This document shows positions 15,898-25,030 of a stretch of 38,227 nucleotides of DNA, piece by piece. The DNA is from an uncultured Ruminiclostridium sp. (lineage in GTDB: Bacteria > Bacillota > Clostridia > Oscillospirales > Ruminococcaceae): assembly GCA_905235805.1 (NCBI GenBank), contig CAJOMV010000051.1:1-38227 (forward strand). Reading direction: 5' to 3'. The position numbers were made by a program, and so were the translations under genes. Positions within the stretch are counted from its first letter, which is position 1, and the number at the start of each line of letters is the position of its first letter. The notes under the pieces were generated by a model. It searched no databases. It was not told the DNA's origin and worked only from the letters and a program-made list of their open reading frames with translations.

Positions 15898-16916
15898 AAA
15901 CTGCGGTGATATCATTCACGGAACGCGGACGGCTGCTGTCGGAGCGGATAGCGGGAGCGCTGAACGCCGAACGGTTCTGCTTCCGTACGCACACCGACGG
16001 CAGCGCGGAAGCGTTCACGGAGCTGTCGGCACTGACGGCGGAGCTTTTCGGGAAATACGACGCTCTTGTTTTCGTCAGCTCGGTGGGGATAGCGGTGCGC
16101 GCGGCCGCTCCGCATATCCGCTCGAAGCTCACCGACCCGGCCGTGGTGGCTGCCGACGACGGCGGGAGGTTCGCGGTATCGGTGCTGTCGGGGCATATCG
16201 GCGGTGCGAACGAGCTGACAAAGCGGGTCGCGGATATCCTCGGAGCCGTCCCGGTCATCACGACCTCCTCCGACGTTCACGGGAAATTCTCCCCTGACAT
16301 TTTCGCGAAAAACAACGGGCTTGTGATATGCGATACGCGGGCGGCGAGGGCTGTGGCGGCGGCAGTGCTGAACGGCGATACCGTGGGCTTCAAATGCGGA
16401 TACCCCCATTCGGAGATATCCCCGGAGCTCACCGAAGCGGACAGCGGGGATATCGGTATCTGCGTCTCGGGGAATGCCGACGACAACCCCTTCCGCACCA
16501 CGCTGCGGCTGCTCCCGAAAAATCTGGCTGTCGGCATCGGCTGCAAAAAAGGCACCTCCCGCGACGTCATAACCGCGCATATAACGCGGGTCCTTGACGA
16601 TAACAAGCTCGATATACGGCGGCTTGCTGCAGTCGCTACGATAGACATAAAAAAGGACGAGCCGGGACTTGTCGCGTTCTGCGAACGCTTCCGGCTGCCG
16701 ATGAAAACCTTCACCGCCGCGGAGCTTATGAGCGCGGAGGGGGAGTTCGCACACTCGGATCTCGTGGAGAGGATAACCGGCGCGGACAATGTCTGCGAGC
16801 GGGCGGCAGTCTGCGCGGGCGGGAAAATCACAGTCCCCAAGACCGCCGGAAACGGCGTGACCGCGGCGGTGGCGGAGCTGCCGGTCTATATCGGATTTGA
16901 AAGGAACGGCGCATAA
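15894..16916 (+). CDS. cbiG: cobalt-precorrin-5A hydrolase
   Basis: A 340-aa CbiG. The N-terminal and central domains (about 1-215) contain LVFVSSVGIAVRAAAP and DDGGRFAVSVLSGHIGGANELT; the C-terminal domain (about 220-335) contains AVGIGCKKGTSRD. CbiG opens the delta-lactone ring of cobalt-precorrin-5A with loss of acetaldehyde, a step specific to the anaerobic route. It overlaps both neighbours (ATGA upstream, one base downstream). Confidence 0.92.
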   Translation: MKTAVISFTERGRLLSERIAGALNAERFCFRTHTDGSAEAFTELSALTAELFGKYDALVFVSSVGIAVRAAAPHIRSKLTDPAVVAADDGGRFAVSVLSGHIGGANELTKRVADILGAVPVITTSSDVHGKFSPDIFAKNNGLVICDTRAARAVAAAVLNGDTVGFKCGYPHSEISPELTEADSGDIGICVSGNADDNPFRTTLRLLPKNLAVGIGCKKGTSRDVITAHITRVLDDNKLDIRRLAAVATIDIKKDEPGLVAFCERFRLPMKTFTAAELMSAEGEFAHSDLVERITGADNVCERAAVCAGGKITVPKTAGNGVTAAVAELPVYIGFERNGA

Positions 16917-17638
16917 TGCTTTACATAGTCGGGACAGGCGCGGGCAGCCCCGCGGGAATGACGGGCGAGGCGGTGAGCGCGATAGAACACAGCTCGCTTA
17001 TAGTCGGCTACTCGGTGTACACCGGGCTTCTGCGCCCGCATTTCCCTGAAAAGGAGTACTTCTCCACCGGTATGCGGCAGGAGAAGGAGCGGGTCATATT
17101 CGCGCTGGAGCAGGCGGCTTGCGGGCTTGAGGTCGCCCTTGTGTGCAGCGGAGACGCGGGGGTCTACGGAATGGCGTCCCTCGCGTATGAGCTGTCGGAG
17201 AGCTATCCGGGCATAAGGATAAAGGTGATACCAGGAGTTACCGCGGCGATGTCGGGCGCGGCGCTTCTCGGGTCGCCGCTGACGAACGATTTCGCGGTGA
17301 TAAGCCTGTCAGACCTGCTGACACCCCGGGAGGTCATCGAGAAGCGGCTTGAGGGTGCGGCTATGGGGGACTTCGCGATAGTCCTGTACAATCCCATGTC
17401 GAAGAAGCGCACCGACGAGCTCCGCAATGCCTGCGATATCATACTGCGGCACCGTTCCCCCGATACTCCGTGCGGGATCGCGGTGAACATCGGGCGTGAG
17501 GGCGAGAGCTGCGGTATCCTGACTCTCGGGGAGCTGAAGGACGCTGTTGTCGATATGTTCACAACCGTATTTGTCGGCAGCTCCGCCACCCGCGTCATCG
17601 GCGGGAGGCTGGTCACGCCGAGGGGATATAAGCTATGA
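16916..17638 (+). CDS. cobJ/cbiH: cobalt-precorrin-3 C17-methyltransferase
   Basis: A 240-aa tetrapyrrole methylase. Diagnostic stretches are YIVGTGAGSPAGMTGEA, IVGYSVY, CSGDAGVYGMASL, VIPGVTAAMSGAALLGSPL and LYNPMSKKR. CbiH methylates C17 and contracts the ring in the anaerobic pathway. The ATG shares its A with the cbiG stop (TAATG). Confidence 0.94.
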   Translation: MLYIVGTGAGSPAGMTGEAVSAIEHSSLIVGYSVYTGLLRPHFPEKEYFSTGMRQEKERVIFALEQAACGLEVALVCSGDAGVYGMASLAYELSESYPGIRIKVIPGVTAAMSGAALLGSPLTNDFAVISLSDLLTPREVIEKRLEGAAMGDFAIVLYNPMSKKRTDELRNACDIILRHRSPDTPCGIAVNIGREGESCGILTLGELKDAVVDMFTTVFVGSSATRVIGGRLVTPRGYKL

Positions 17639-18378
17639 AAAAAATACTGATATTCGGCGGCACCACCGAGGGGCGGGAGCTTGCGGAGTGGTGCGCGGCC
17701 AACGGCATTGCCGCCGATGTTTCCGTGACCACCGACTACGGTGCGCGGCTGCTCGGAAGCGGTGAAATGCTCAATGTGTTCACCGGAAGGCTCGACAGCG
17801 CGGAGATGATAACGCTTATAAATGCCGGAAATTACGCTGCTGTGATTGACGCGACTCACCCCTATGCGGCAGAGGCGACCGCGAATATCCGTGACGCGTG
17901 CTGCCGCACGAAAAGCCGATATTACCGTCTGATACGCGAGGAATGTGAGCTTACGGGGATATGCGTTGACAGCTTCGATGAGCTGATCACGGTCCTGAAC
18001 TCTACCGACAGGACGATTTTAAGCACCCTCGGCAGCAAGGAGCTTTCTGTTTTCACACATATCAATGACCGCAAAAAAAGAGTGTGGTTCAGGGTGCTGC
18101 CTACGGTCGGCATTGCCGATATGTGCGACAGATACGGCTTCGACCCGTCTCATATCATTGCGGAAACACCGCCGTATTCGGTCGCCGCAAACATCGGACA
18201 CATACGGAAAAGCGGGGCTGAGATACTCGTCACGAAGGAGTGCGGCTTAAAGGGCGGTTATCCCGAAAAGATAACCGCGGCGAAGGAATGCGGGATAGAG
18301 ACCGTAACGATAAAACGTCCCGCTGACAGCGGATATAGGTTCGATGAACTGACGAAATTACTGGGTGAAGGCTTATGA
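17635..18378 (+). CDS. cobK/cbiJ: cobalt-precorrin-6A reductase
   Basis: A 247-aa protein with the N-terminal ILIFGGTTEGRELA nucleotide-binding segment, DATHPYA near 74-80 and LVTKECGLKGGY near the C-terminus, matching CbiJ/CobK. It reduces the macrocycle of (cobalt-)precorrin-6A with NAD(P)H. It overlaps cobJ and the cbiET fusion by four bases each (ATGA), as expected for one translationally coupled operon. Confidence 0.93.
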   Translation: MKKILIFGGTTEGRELAEWCAANGIAADVSVTTDYGARLLGSGEMLNVFTGRLDSAEMITLINAGNYAAVIDATHPYAAEATANIRDACCRTKSRYYRLIREECELTGICVDSFDELITVLNSTDRTILSTLGSKELSVFTHINDRKKRVWFRVLPTVGIADMCDRYGFDPSHIIAETPPYSVAANIGHIRKSGAEILVTKECGLKGGYPEKITAAKECGIETVTIKRPADSGYRFDELTKLLGEGL

Positions 18379-19565
18379 AAATATACATTGTCGGCATCGG
18401 CATGGACGGCGTCAAAACGCTTACCGCCGAGGCAGGAAAAGCCATAGAGAGTGCTGACGTGCTTATCGGCGCAAAGCGCGTGACAGAGCCGTTCGCGGCG
18501 CTCGGGAAGCCTGTTTTCGAGTGCTGGAGGACCGACGGGATATGCGAGTACATCTCCCGCGGGAGGTTTCGCACCGCGGCGGTTTTAATGTCGGGGGACT
18601 GCGGATTTTTCAGCGGCGCGCAGGCGCTTGTGAAGCGGCTCGCGGAGTATGATACCGAGGTGATCGCGGGGATCTCCGCGCCTGTGTATCTCTGCGCAAG
18701 GCTCGGTCTGCCGTGGCAGGATATGAAGCTCGTCAGCCTTCACGGAGCCGACGCGGGCATTGCGCGAAACGTCCGCGGGAATGCGCTGTGCTTCTTCCTG
18801 CTCGGCGGCGATATAACTCCCGCGGATATCTGCGGAAGGCTCTGCGAGTACGGCATGGAGGATATCACCGTGCATATCGGAGCGCGGCTCGCGTACCCCG
18901 ATGAGCGCATCATCGGCGGCACGGCGAAGGAGCTCTCGGAGGTGAGGTGCGACCCGCTCTGCGCGGTCATCACCGAAAATCCATCGCCCGAGGCACGGGT
19001 GCGCTACGGCATTCCCGACGGCGAGTTCCTGCGCGGCGAGGTGCCGATGACGAAAGCGGAGATACGCGCCATTATCGCGGCAAAGCTCGGAGTCTGTGAA
19101 AATGACACCGTCTGGGACGTGGGCTGCGGGACGGGCTCGGTGAGCGTGGAATGCGCGCTGGCGGCAAGTGACGGGACTGTTTTTGCCGTGGATAAGAACG
19201 AACAGGCGGCTGCGCTCACAGAGCGTAACGCGAGGAAATTCGGGTGCGACAACATACGGGTGTACCGCGGGAATGCTCCCGGAGCGCTTGCGGAGCTCCC
19301 GGGACCCGACAGGCTGTTCATCGGCGGTGCGAACGGACATATTGCGGAGATACTTGACGCGGCATTCGCGGAGGGAAATTCCCCCAGGACCGTGATAACG
19401 GCGGTGTCGCTGGAAACGCTCCACGAGGCGGTAACGGCACTGCGGGATAGGGGATTTTCCCCGGAGGTCACGCAGATATCCGCGGTGCGCTCGCGTGTGC
19501 TCGGCACACACACCATGCCCGACCCGCAGGATCCCGTGTTCATCATTGAAGGCGGTGCGAAATGA
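18375..19565 (+). CDS. cbiET: cobalt-precorrin-7 C5,C15-methyltransferase/decarboxylase (CbiE-CbiT fusion)
   Basis: A 396-aa fusion. Residues 1-205 are a CbiE-type tetrapyrrole methylase (YIVGIGMDGVKTLT, MSGDCGFFSGA). Residues about 220-396 are a CbiT-type class I methyltransferase with DVGCGTGSVSVEC at 248-260. The two halves methylate C5 and C15 and decarboxylate the C12 acetate. The same order is found in CobL of the aerobic route. It overlaps cobK and cbiA by four bases. Confidence 0.93.
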   Translation: MKIYIVGIGMDGVKTLTAEAGKAIESADVLIGAKRVTEPFAALGKPVFECWRTDGICEYISRGRFRTAAVLMSGDCGFFSGAQALVKRLAEYDTEVIAGISAPVYLCARLGLPWQDMKLVSLHGADAGIARNVRGNALCFFLLGGDITPADICGRLCEYGMEDITVHIGARLAYPDERIIGGTAKELSEVRCDPLCAVITENPSPEARVRYGIPDGEFLRGEVPMTKAEIRAIIAAKLGVCENDTVWDVGCGTGSVSVECALAASDGTVFAVDKNEQAAALTERNARKFGCDNIRVYRGNAPGALAELPGPDRLFIGGANGHIAEILDAAFAEGNSPRTVITAVSLETLHEAVTALRDRGFSPEVTQISAVRSRVLGTHTMPDPQDPVFIIEGGAK

Positions 19566-20905
19566 AGCGGGTCATCATCGCGGGAACGCGCAGCGGCTGC
19601 GGAAAGACCACCGTCACCTGCGCTGTTCTCGCGGCGCTGAAGGCACGGGGCGCAAGCGTCAGCGCCTTCAAGTGCGGTCCAGATTACATCGATCCCATGT
19701 TCCACCGTGAGGTGATAGGCGTTCCTTCCCGCAATCTCGACAGCTTTTTCTGCGGCGACGACACACTGAGATATCTGCTGTGCGAGAACTCGAAAAACAG
19801 CGATATCGCCGTCATCGAGGGCGTTATGGGATATTACGACGGGGCAGACGGACGCGGCAGCGCTTATTCGCTTTCACAGATCACCGATACCCCCGCCGTC
19901 ATCGTGCTCGACTGCAAGGGAATGAGTGAGTCCATAGGCGCGGTGATGAAGGGATTTCTCGGATACCGGAAGCCCTCGGGCATTGCCGGGTTCATCTTCA
20001 ACAGACTGCCGGGAAAGCTTGTGCCGCTTGCGAAGAGGCTTTGTGAGGAACTGGGAGCTGTGTATTGCGGTTGTCTGCCAAAGACCGGTATCACGATAGA
20101 AAGCCGCCACCTCGGGCTTGTGACGGCGGAGGAGATCCCCGATATAAAAGAGCGGCTGAAAGCGCTCGGGGAGCTTGCGGAGCAGCACATCGACCTTGAC
20201 GGGATAATGCGGCTGTCGGAGCGGGAATGCCCCGCCCGCACCGCCCCCGCGATAAACGCGGTGACCTGCGGAAAGCCGCCTGTCATCGCGGTCGCGAGGG
20301 ACAGAGCGTTCTGCTTTATCTACGAGGACAACATCGACCTGCTGAAACTGCTGGGCTGCGAGATACGGTATTTCTCTCCGCTTGCCGACAGCCGTGTTCC
20401 CGATGAAGCGGACGGGCTGATACTTCCGGGAGGCTACCCGGAGCTGTATGCGCAGCGGCTTTCCGCAAACGCGGAAATGACCGCGGATATCCGCGGGAGG
20501 ATAAACGCCGGACTGCCGACGATAGCGGAATGCGGAGGGTTCATGTATCTGCACGACACCTTCACCGACATGGAAGGGAACGAGTTTCCCGGTGCGGGAG
20601 TGATACACGGAAAAGCCTACCGGACAGAGAAATTACAGCGCTTCGGATACGTCACGCTGACCGCGAAGCGTGACAGCCTGCTGTGCGCGGCGGGTGAGAA
20701 ATTCCCCGCCCATGAGTTCCACTGCTTCGACAGCACTGCCTGCGGCAGCGGCATGACCGCGCAAAAAAACGACGGCAGAACGTGGGACTGCGCTCACACA
20801 AACACGAGCCTGTACGCGGGATTTCCGCATCTGTACTTTTACGCCGACACAAATATTGCCGAAAGCTTCGTCTCGGCGTGCATGGATTTCAAGGACAAAA
20901 CATGA
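19562..20905 (+). CDS. cobB/cbiA: cobyrinate a,c-diamide synthase
   Basis: A 447-aa two-domain protein. The P-loop GTRSGCGKTT is at 8-17, followed by FKCGPDYIDP. The C-terminal glutamine amidotransferase domain (from about 240) has GGYPELYA at 290-297, catalytic Cys324 in AECGGFMYL and H423 in FPHLYFY. It amidates the a and c side chains using ATP and glutamine. ATGA overlaps join it to cbiET and cbiB. Confidence 0.94.
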   Translation: MKRVIIAGTRSGCGKTTVTCAVLAALKARGASVSAFKCGPDYIDPMFHREVIGVPSRNLDSFFCGDDTLRYLLCENSKNSDIAVIEGVMGYYDGADGRGSAYSLSQITDTPAVIVLDCKGMSESIGAVMKGFLGYRKPSGIAGFIFNRLPGKLVPLAKRLCEELGAVYCGCLPKTGITIESRHLGLVTAEEIPDIKERLKALGELAEQHIDLDGIMRLSERECPARTAPAINAVTCGKPPVIAVARDRAFCFIYEDNIDLLKLLGCEIRYFSPLADSRVPDEADGLILPGGYPELYAQRLSANAEMTADIRGRINAGLPTIAECGGFMYLHDTFTDMEGNEFPGAGVIHGKAYRTEKLQRFGYVTLTAKRDSLLCAAGEKFPAHEFHCFDSTACGSGMTAQKNDGRTWDCAHTNTSLYAGFPHLYFYADTNIAESFVSACMDFKDKT

Positions 20906-21870
20906 GATATCTTATACCCGCATTGCCGCTGATCATCGGGTTTCTGCTCGATGCCCTCATCGGCGACCCATACCGCCTGCCGCACCCGATACGGCTAATC
21001 GGGCGGCTCATATCCGCGCTTGAAGGGTTTGTCCGCGCGCGCTTCAAAAATCTTACGGCGGGCGGTGTTTTCCTTGCTGTCACCGTTCTGCTGTTTTCTG
21101 CGGGAACGGCGTTTCTGCTGCTGCTTTTGTGCTATTCCGTAAACCTGTGGCTGGGAGTTGCAGCCGAAGGTGTGATATGCTGTTACATGACAGCCGCGAA
21201 AAGCCTGCGGGACGAGAGTATGAAGGTGTACCGCGCCATGGCGGAGAACGACACCGAAAAAGCCCGCAAAGCCGTCTCCATGATAGTAGGGCGCGATACC
21301 GCCGTACTCGACGGGAACGGTATCATTCGCGCGGCGGTGGAGACAGTGGCGGAGAACACCTCCGACGGCGTGACAGCTCCGATAATTTATATGGCTCTGT
21401 TCGGAGCGGCGGGCGGCGTTTTTTACAAGGCGGCAAACACTATGGATTCGATGATAGGCTACAGAAATGAGAGATACGGACGGATAGGAAAATTCGCCGC
21501 AAGGCTCGACGATGTGCTGAACCTGATACCGTCGAGGCTGACAGCACTTGTGATGATATCGGCGGCATTCCTGCTCGGGTACGACGGAAAAAACGCGTGG
21601 AAAATATGGCGGCGCGACAGACGAAAGCACTCGAGCCCCAACTCCGCGCAGACAGAGTCGGTGTGCGCGGGAGCGCTTGACGTGCGGCTCGCGGGGGACG
21701 CTTGGTACTTCGGTGAGCTTCACAGGAAGGAGTACATCGGCGACGATAAACGTCCGATAGAAAACGAGGATATCCGCCGCGCGAACAGGCTGATGTACGC
21801 TGCTTCCGTTATGGTGCTCCTGCTGTCCACAGCGCTGCGCGCGGTCATTTACGGAGGAATATTCGCATGA
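20902..21870 (+). CDS. cbiB: adenosylcobinamide-phosphate synthase
   Basis: A 322-aa membrane protein from ATG 20902, which overlaps the cbiA stop (ATGA). A 40-codon longer frame exists, but it would run inside cbiA and has no ribosome site. FLLDALIGDPYRLPHPIRLIG opens the protein, and DGVTAPIIYMALFGAAGGVFYKAANTMDSMIGYRN is the family's conserved core. CbiB joins the aminopropanol arm to adenosylcobyric acid in the membrane. Confidence 0.93.
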   Translation: MRYLIPALPLIIGFLLDALIGDPYRLPHPIRLIGRLISALEGFVRARFKNLTAGGVFLAVTVLLFSAGTAFLLLLLCYSVNLWLGVAAEGVICCYMTAAKSLRDESMKVYRAMAENDTEKARKAVSMIVGRDTAVLDGNGIIRAAVETVAENTSDGVTAPIIYMALFGAAGGVFYKAANTMDSMIGYRNERYGRIGKFAARLDDVLNLIPSRLTALVMISAAFLLGYDGKNAWKIWRRDRRKHSSPNSAQTESVCAGALDVRLAGDAWYFGELHRKEYIGDDKRPIENEDIRRANRLMYAASVMVLLLSTALRAVIYGGIFA

Positions 21871-22910
21871 ATCACGAGCATGGCGGGGACATTTACGGGC
21901 GGGATATACTGTACGATTTTTCCGCGAACCTGAACCCCTTCGGTATGCCGGAGAGCGTTATAAAAGCGGCTTGTGCCGCCGTTCCGGAAAGCGATAAATA
22001 TCCCGACCCATACTGCCGGGAGCTGACCGGAAGGCTGTCGGAGCATGAGAACGTGAGTGCCGGAAACATCGTCTGCGGGAATGGCGCTGACGACCTGATA
22101 TACCGTATTATACACGCGCTGGAGCCGAAAAGAGCGGTCGTTGCGGTACCCACATTCTCGGAGTACGCGAAGGCTCTTTCGGAGGTCGGCTGTAAGATAA
22201 CAGAGCACAGGCTTGAGGAAAGCGCAGACTTTGCGCTTGACGAGAGCATACTGCAAAGGCTGACGGACGATACCGATATACTCATTCTGTGCAGCCCGAA
22301 TAACCCCACGGGACGGCTCATCGACGGGCATCTGACGCGGATCTTGTGCGGGGTGTGCAGGGACAAGGGCATTGTCTTTGTCTGTGACGAGTGCTTTTTA
22401 GAGCTGACAGAATTCGGTTCTCAAGGGAGCGCGGGGAAATTCATGAACGGGAATGTCGTTATACTGAAGGCGTTCACCAAGACCTACGCTATGGCGGGTC
22501 TGCGGCTGGGATACGCGCTTTTCGGCAGCGCTGAGCTCGCGGAAAGGGTGCGCCGCTCCGGGCAGTTCTGGAGCGTTTCGGCTCCCGCGCAGGCTGCCGG
22601 TATTGCCGCGCTCGGAGAGAGAGAGTATGTCGGGCGTGCGAGGAAGCTCATTCCGGCGGAAAGGGCGTATCTTTCGGAAATGCTTGAAAAATACGGCTTC
22701 AAGGTATATCCCTCAGACGCGGATTTCATTCTGTTCAGGTGTGGACTTCCGCTTGATGAACTGCTTCTGAATGAGGGGATACTGATCCGAAGCTGTGGGA
22801 ATTACAGCGGACTCGGGGACGGATATTTCCGTATCGCGGTGCGTCTGCGCGAGGAGAATGAGAAGCTTGTCGGAGCGATAGAAAAGGTGATGAAATGGCA
22901 AAAAGCATAA
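21867..22910 (+). CDS. cobD: L-threonine-O-3-phosphate decarboxylase (PLP)
   Basis: A 347-aa aminotransferase-fold protein. It opens with HEHGGDIYG and [11 protein letters not shown], which mark CobD rather than HisC. It has SPNNPTGR at 143-150 and the PLP lysine K205 in [16 protein letters not shown]. CobD makes aminopropanol phosphate from threonine phosphate, the partner substrate of CbiB immediately upstream. It overlaps cbiB by four bases and cbiP by sixteen. Confidence 0.9.
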   Translation: MNHEHGGDIYGRDILYDFSANLNPFGMPESVIKAACAAVPESDKYPDPYCRELTGRLSEHENVSAGNIVCGNGADDLIYRIIHALEPKRAVVAVPTFSEYAKALSEVGCKITEHRLEESADFALDESILQRLTDDTDILILCSPNNPTGRLIDGHLTRILCGVCRDKGIVFVCDECFLELTEFGSQGSAGKFMNGNVVILKAFTKTYAMAGLRLGYALFGSAELAERVRRSGQFWSVSAPAQAAGIAALGEREYVGRARKLIPAERAYLSEMLEKYGFKVYPSDADFILFRCGLPLDELLLNEGILIRSCGNYSGLGDGYFRIAVRLREENEKLVGAIEKVMKWQKA

Positions 22911-24361
22911 TGCTTCAGGGCACGATGTCGAACGTCGGAAAGAGCCTGCTGACGGCGGCGCTCTGCCGCATATTCCGGCAGGACGGATATTCCGCCGCGC
23001 CGTTCAAGTCGCAGAACATGGCTCTCAACTCCTACATCACCCGTGACGGTCTCGAGATAGGGCGCGCGCAGGCAATGCAGGCGGAGGCTGCGGGACTGGA
23101 GCCGTCGGTGCTTATGAACCCGATATTGCTCAAGCCCACGACCGATGTGGGCTCGCAGGTCATCGTGAACGGGAGGGTGCGCGGGAATATGCGCGCCGCC
23201 GAGTATTTCAGGCACAAGAAGGAGCTGATACCCGACATTCTCGCGGCTTACGGCAAACTTGCGGGACAGCACGACATCATCGTTATCGAGGGCGCGGGAA
23301 GTGCCGCGGAGCTGAACCTGAAAGCCGACGATATCGTGAACATGGGGCTTGCGAGGCTTGTGGACGCTCCCGTGCTGCTGGTGGGGGATATCGACCGAGG
23401 TGGGATATTCGCGCAGCTTCTCGGGACGCTGATGCTCATCGAGCCGGACGAGCGGGAACGTATAAAGGGCTTGATAGTCAACAAATTCCGCGGCGACAAA
23501 GCGATATTCCGAAGCGGTGCCGACATTCTCGAACAGCGGGGAGGAGTTCCCGTGGCGGGGGTCGTGCCGTACATAAGGTGTGACATCGAGGACGAGGACA
23601 GCCTTTCCGACAAGCTCGGGAGCCGCGAAAAGTCCGGCATCATCGACATTGCCGTTATCCGCCTCCCTCATATCTCCAACTACACCGACTTCGATGTATT
23701 CCTGCAATACGACGGCGTTTCGGTGCGGTATGTGACGAAATGCGCGGAGCTCGGCGAGCCGGATATGATAGTGCTTCCCGGCACGAAAAGCACCATAGCC
23801 GATACGCGCTGGCTGCGGGAGAGCGGGCTTGAGACCGCGGTAAAGAGAGCTGCGGGAATGGGAGTCCCGGTGTTCGGGATATGCGGCGGTTATCAGATAC
23901 TTGGCAAAAAAACAGCCGACCCCGGAAGCTCCGAGGGCGGCGGTGATATTGAGGGTATGGGTCTGCTGGACTGCGAGACCGTGTTCGCGGCGGAGAAGCA
24001 CCGGGCGCAGACCTTCGGCAGCTTTGCCGAGGTAGGCGGGGTGTTCTCCGCGCTGTCGGGACTGCCGTTCAGCGGGTATGAGATACACATGGGGGAGACT
24101 GCCGCGCACGGAAAACCGCTGCTCGACTGCGGCGGGACATTCTCCGGGAACGTGTACGGCTGCTATATCCACGGGCTCTTCGACGAGCCGCAGGTCTCCC
24201 ACGCGGTGGTAAAAACGCTGTACGAGCGGAAGGGGCTGCGCTTTGACGGCACCGCAATCGACCGCCGCGCGTACAAGGAGCGGCAGTTCGATATCCTCGC
24301 GGACGGTGTGCGGGAAAGCCTCGATATGGAGCTGATATACCGGATACTCGGTCAGCGCTGA
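22895..24361 (+). CDS. cbiP/cobQ: cobyric acid synthase
   Basis: A 488-aa protein. It has the P-loop region [25 protein letters not shown] and [12 protein letters not shown], then [11 protein letters not shown], and a C-terminal amidotransferase domain with Cys330 in [10 protein letters not shown] and YIHGLFD near 433. It amidates the b, d, e and g side chains of adenosylcobyrinate a,c-diamide. It is the last plus-strand gene of the operon; its final ten bases overlap the 3' end of the opposing cbiC. Confidence 0.94.
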   Translation: MAKSIMLQGTMSNVGKSLLTAALCRIFRQDGYSAAPFKSQNMALNSYITRDGLEIGRAQAMQAEAAGLEPSVLMNPILLKPTTDVGSQVIVNGRVRGNMRAAEYFRHKKELIPDILAAYGKLAGQHDIIVIEGAGSAAELNLKADDIVNMGLARLVDAPVLLVGDIDRGGIFAQLLGTLMLIEPDERERIKGLIVNKFRGDKAIFRSGADILEQRGGVPVAGVVPYIRCDIEDEDSLSDKLGSREKSGIIDIAVIRLPHISNYTDFDVFLQYDGVSVRYVTKCAELGEPDMIVLPGTKSTIADTRWLRESGLETAVKRAAGMGVPVFGICGGYQILGKKTADPGSSEGGGDIEGMGLLDCETVFAAEKHRAQTFGSFAEVGGVFSALSGLPFSGYEIHMGETAAHGKPLLDCGGTFSGNVYGCYIHGLFDEPQVSHAVVKTLYERKGLRFDGTAIDRRAYKERQFDILADGVRESLDMELIYRILGQR

Positions 24362-24993
24362 TACAGGGTGTAGAGCATAGCGTTGACTATGGCGGCGGCA
24401 ACATTGCTGCCGCCTTTTCTGCCTGCCGCGGCTATGTACGGAACGTCCGTGCTCATTATCAGCTCCTTTGCCTCGACGACATTCACGAACCCCACGGGTA
24501 CGCCTATTATCAGGGCAGGACGGAAGCCGTGCTCCGTGATGTGCTCGTACAGCCGTATCAGCGCGGTGGGAGCATTGCCGACCGCGAATATCAGCCGCCT
24601 GTCCCCGAACAGCTGCACAGCCTTGTCAACTGATACCGCAGCCCGGGTGACACCGAGATGCTTTGCCTTCTCCGCCACATCGGGGTCGGACATGAAGCAC
24701 CGGACCTCGCAGCCCAGCGTCTTGCAGGCGGGCTTGCTTATGCCCGAGAACGCCATCTGCGTATCGGTGACTATGACGGCGCCGCTTTTCAGCGCGTCGA
24801 TGCCCAGCTCCGCGGCATTCTCCGAAAAGCGGAGGTTTTTCTTGTAGTCAAAGTCCGCAGTGGTATGCACACAGCGCTTGACTATCAGCCCTTCATGCTC
24901 CGAGAACGCGGACATATCGCCTATCTCGCTCTCGATGATTTCCATGCTGCGGCGCTCTATATCTGCGGGGAGTATGTTTTCAAGCTTTATCAT
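24352..24993 (-). CDS. cbiC: cobalt-precorrin-8 methylmutase
   Basis: A 213-aa protein with [13 protein letters not shown] (the active-site His segment), [21 protein letters not shown] and [19 protein letters not shown], all diagnostic of CbiC/CobH. It moves the C11 methyl to C12 to make cobyrinic acid. Unlike every other cbi gene here it is on the minus strand, convergent with cbiP and overlapping it by ten bases. It lies 37 bases after the P1B ATPase stop with no visible promoter or riboswitch in between, so it is probably cotranscribed with the ATPase. No ideal ribosome site is seen; GGAACAG precedes the ATG. Confidence 0.92.
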   Translation of the reverse strand: MIKLENILPADIERRSMEIIESEIGDMSAFSEHEGLIVKRCVHTTADFDYKKNLRFSENAAELGIDALKSGAVIVTDTQMAFSGISKPACKTLGCEVRCFMSDPDVAEKAKHLGVTRAAVSVDKAVQLFGDRRLIFAVGNAPTALIRLYEHITEHGFRPALIIGVPVGFVNVVEAKELIMSTDVPYIAAAGRKGGSNVAAAIVNAMLYTLYQR

Positions 24994-25030
24994 GATATCT
25001 GTTCCTTAATTTCTTCACAAGCTTAACGCG

